Source: Alphaproteobacteria bacterium
GTDB taxonomy: Bacteria > Pseudomonadota > Alphaproteobacteria > Rickettsiales > Rickettsiaceae
Assembly: GCA_020630305.1 (NCBI GenBank)
Contig: JAHDBQ010000022.1
Coordinates: 1 to 8,866, forward strand
Reading direction: 5' to 3'
DNA length: 8,866 nt
Of this stretch, positions 7,116-8,866 are shown piece by piece (within the stretch, counting starts at the first letter, position 1; each line of letters starts with the position of its first letter). The translations under genes and the position numbers were made by a program. The notes under the pieces were generated by a model. The model did no database searches. It had not been told where the DNA came from and worked only from the letters and a program-made list of their open reading frames with translations.

Positions 7116-7883
7116 ATGTCTAATCAAGACGGTTCAAAAAAATCGGAACTAAAATCACTATTATGGATTTTACTACTTGCCCTTGCAATTAGAACTTTTA
7201 TCTTAGAAATATTTTATGTCCCTACTGGTTCTATGAAAGAAAGTATTTTAGAAGGTGACTATATTTTCTCGACTAAATATAGCTATGGTTATAGTATATA
7301 CTCTATACCATTTAGCCCAAATTTATTCAAGGGTAGGATTTTAGCGTCTGAACCCACTAGGGGCGATGTAGTGATTATGCAAACTCCTCCGCGCATTTCA
7401 AATCAGAGATATATTAAAAGGCTAATTGGCCTGCCAGGAGATAAAGTAGAAATTATAAACGATATAATATACATAAATGATAAACAAATAAAAAGAGAAG
7501 CTGCTGGAAAAATAACCAGTGAGCAAGGCGAGAAATTCTATAAATTTAAGGAAACTCCGCCAAATGGAAACAGTTACTACGCCTATAAAAGCCACGCGGC
7601 ATTGGGTAATAAAGAAATGAGTAATTTTGGGCCATATACAGTTCCTGAGAAACATTATTTCTTCTTGGGTGATAATCGTGATTATTCAGGCGATAGCAGA
7701 TATCAGCTTGGCATGGTTCCACAAAGAAATTTGATAGCTAAAGGAAGGTTTGTTTTATTTTCTAATTCTATTTTATTGTGGGATGGAAACCTGCCGTTAT
7801 TTAACCAAATTAAGCGCGTAGGTAGCTGGGTTACCTCTTTTAGGTGGTCACGTTCGTTTCAAAGCATGTACGAAGAAGCGTAA
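7116..7883 (+). CDS. lepB: Signal peptidase I
   Basis: LepB is the inner-membrane serine protease that removes signal peptides from exported proteins on the periplasmic side. The 255-residue protein has one N-terminal membrane segment (about 14-33) followed at once by box B, VPTGSMKESIL, with nucleophile Ser39. Box C (RGDVVIM) spans 82-88. Box D, RYIKRLIGLPGD, supplies the general base Lys101, and box E is GDNRDYSGDSR (185-195). The Ser-Lys dyad and all boxes are intact, and the length is close to rickettsial LepB. Its start is supported by GAGGT at 7103. It is the first gene of lepB-rnc-era, with rnc starting 5 bases after its stop. The exported protein encoded at 3850 would be one of its many substrates. 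Confidence 0.96.
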   Translation: MSNQDGSKKSELKSLLWILLLALAIRTFILEIFYVPTGSMKESILEGDYIFSTKYSYGYSIYSIPFSPNLFKGRILASEPTRGDVVIMQTPPRISNQRYIKRLIGLPGDKVEIINDIIYINDKQIKREAAGKITSEQGEKFYKFKETPPNGNSYYAYKSHAALGNKEMSNFGPYTVPEKHYFFLGDNRDYSGDSRYQLGMVPQRNLIAKGRFVLFSNSILLWDGNLPLFNQIKRVGSWVTSFRWSRSFQSMYEEA

Positions 7884-7888
7884 AAATT

Positions 7889-8611
7889 ATGAGTGGCAAA
7901 AAAAATAAAGTAGCTTTACCAGGTGAAACTATCCAAGATATTGAGCGCTCTTTGAATTACGAATTCAAAAATACTGCTTTACTTCAAGAGGCCTTGTGTC
8001 ACCCGTCACTTAAGCAACACAACGCTAAGGTAGATGATTATGAACGCCTAGAAATTCTAGGAGATTCAATTGTAGGGTTCTTGGTTACAGAGATGATCTT
8101 TAAATCTTTTATAGACTCAGAAGAGGGTAATTTAGCTAAGATAAAAGCCTGGGCGGTCTCTAAAGATAATTTAAGCAATATCGGCTCTGAGCTAAATTTA
8201 CAAGATCATATAATCATGACTGAAGGAGAAGAAAATTCGGGCGGTCGCACAAATATTAGCAATATTGAAAATGCTCTTGAAGCTTTAATAGCTGCGGTAT
8301 ATTTAGATAGCGATATGAGCGCCACCAGAAAGATCGTTCAAGATTTATGGGGTGGAAGTTTAAATAATATAGATATTAGCAAAACAGATCCAAAATCTAC
8401 CTTGCAAGAAAAGTTGCAAGCCAGCGGCTTAAGTGCTCCGAAATATGAACTTATAAAGCAAGAAGGGCCTTCTCATGAACCTATTTTTACAATTCAGGTG
8501 AGGGTAGGCGAAATCACTGAGCAAGCAACTGCAAAATCAAAAAAGCAAGCGGAAAAAGAAGTGGCGCTTAAAATTTTGAACAAACTAGATGAGCAGGAGC
8601 GGTTTTTATAA
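7889..8611 (+). CDS. rnc: Ribonuclease III
   Basis: RNase III cleaves double-stranded RNA and processes rRNA precursors and some mRNAs in the cytoplasm. From ATG 7889 the product is 240 residues. The N-terminal nuclease domain has the signature ERLEILGDS (52-60), giving Glu52, Glu55 and Asp59 equivalent to E. coli Glu38, Glu41 and Asp45. The second acidic site is [16 protein letters not shown], with Glu131 equivalent to Glu117, but the position of E. coli Asp114 is Asn128. As I recall, Rickettsia enzymes have the same NIENA motif, so this is probably a lineage trait. A double-stranded-RNA-binding domain follows (about 167-236), starting [11 protein letters not shown] and ending with the [14 protein letters not shown] helix. 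An in-frame ATG at 7844 lies inside lepB and would add 15 residues; 7889 fits the family and the gene spacing better. The stop overlaps the era start by one base. Confidence 0.95.
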   Translation: MSGKKNKVALPGETIQDIERSLNYEFKNTALLQEALCHPSLKQHNAKVDDYERLEILGDSIVGFLVTEMIFKSFIDSEEGNLAKIKAWAVSKDNLSNIGSELNLQDHIIMTEGEENSGGRTNISNIENALEALIAAVYLDSDMSATRKIVQDLWGGSLNNIDISKTDPKSTLQEKLQASGLSAPKYELIKQEGPSHEPIFTIQVRVGEITEQATAKSKKQAEKEVALKILNKLDEQERFL

Positions 8612-8866
8612 TGTCTAAATTTATTTCAGTTTGTATTGTTGGAAAACCTAATGCTGGTAAGTCTACGCTGCTTAATAACGTAATTGGTGAAAAGATCTCT
8701 ATCGTCACTCCTAAAGTGCAAACGACAAGGTCTATAATTACTGGTATTGTAACAATAGACGATACGCAAATGGTATTGTTTGACACGCCGGGAATATTTG
8801 AACCTAAGAAAAAATTAGAGAAGGCGATGGTGCGCTGCGCGTGGTCTAGCCTTAGTAATGCAGATT
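8611..8866 (+). CDS. era: GTPase Era, 5' part (cut by window end)
   Basis: Era is an essential GTPase that binds 16S rRNA and helps mature the 30S ribosomal subunit at the inner membrane. Only the first 85 codons are in the window; the frame is open to the last base. The G1 P-loop is GKPNAGKST (11-19), the G2 region is [11 protein letters not shown], and G3 is DTPGI. The following [11 protein letters not shown] segment closely recalls rickettsial Era. The KH domain that binds RNA lies beyond the end. The start overlaps the rnc stop (TAATG), and AGGAG at 8595-8599 inside rnc is a good ribosome binding site, 11 bases upstream. This indicates coupled expression with rnc. Confidence 0.95.
   Translation, partial: MSKFISVCIVGKPNAGKSTLLNNVIGEKISIVTPKVQTTRSIITGIVTIDDTQMVLFDTPGIFEPKKKLEKAMVRCAWSSLSNAD

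Noticed and set aside
7844..7888. Extended RNase III start at ATG 7844 inside lepB
   Set aside because: The extra 15 residues do not look like the family N-terminus and would give a 40-base overlap; ATG 7889 right after the lepB stop is more natural.

Overview
The window reads as a chromosomal segment of an AT-rich alphaproteobacterium, most likely a Rickettsiales-type (obligately host-associated) lineage. The evidence is the low GC content, short intergenic gaps, the order lepB-rnc-era next to nuoF, and close resemblance (from memory, no search run) of the NuoF N-terminus, RNase III and Era to Rickettsia proteins. All genes are on the + strand. I see no mobile element, tRNA, rRNA, CRISPR array or gene-free stretch over 300 bases.

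Layout: (1) hemJ (96-533), a membrane protein that makes protoporphyrin IX for heme. (2) A good sigma70-type promoter (552-581) followed by the complex I genes nuoA, nuoB, nuoC, nuoD and nuoE (625-3828), tightly packed with overlaps or very short gaps. (3) A gene for an exported 213-residue protein of unknown function (3850-4491), inserted between nuoE and nuoF with gaps of 21 and 8 bases. (4) nuoF (4500-5762). (5) pgi, a compact glucose-6-phosphate isomerase (5792-7018). (6) A 97-base AT-rich spacer with a likely promoter, then lepB, rnc and the start of era (7116 to the window end), the usual protein-export/RNA-processing/ribosome-assembly cluster.

How the genes work together: NuoE and NuoF are part of the NADH-oxidising module of complex I, NuoB/C/D form part of the quinone-side arm, and NuoA is a membrane subunit. 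nuoG and the rest of the complex I genes are not here, so the nuo genes must be split between loci, as in Rickettsia. HemJ supplies heme to the same respiratory chain. Pgi links glucose-6-phosphate and fructose-6-phosphate; its presence is notable because Rickettsia itself lacks glycolysis.

The least explained element is the exported protein inside the nuo cluster. Its layout recalls a degenerate DUF4163/DUF3298 (RsiV/PdaC-like) domain. Otherwise the window is mostly conserved housekeeping genes, and I found no convincing new multi-gene system.
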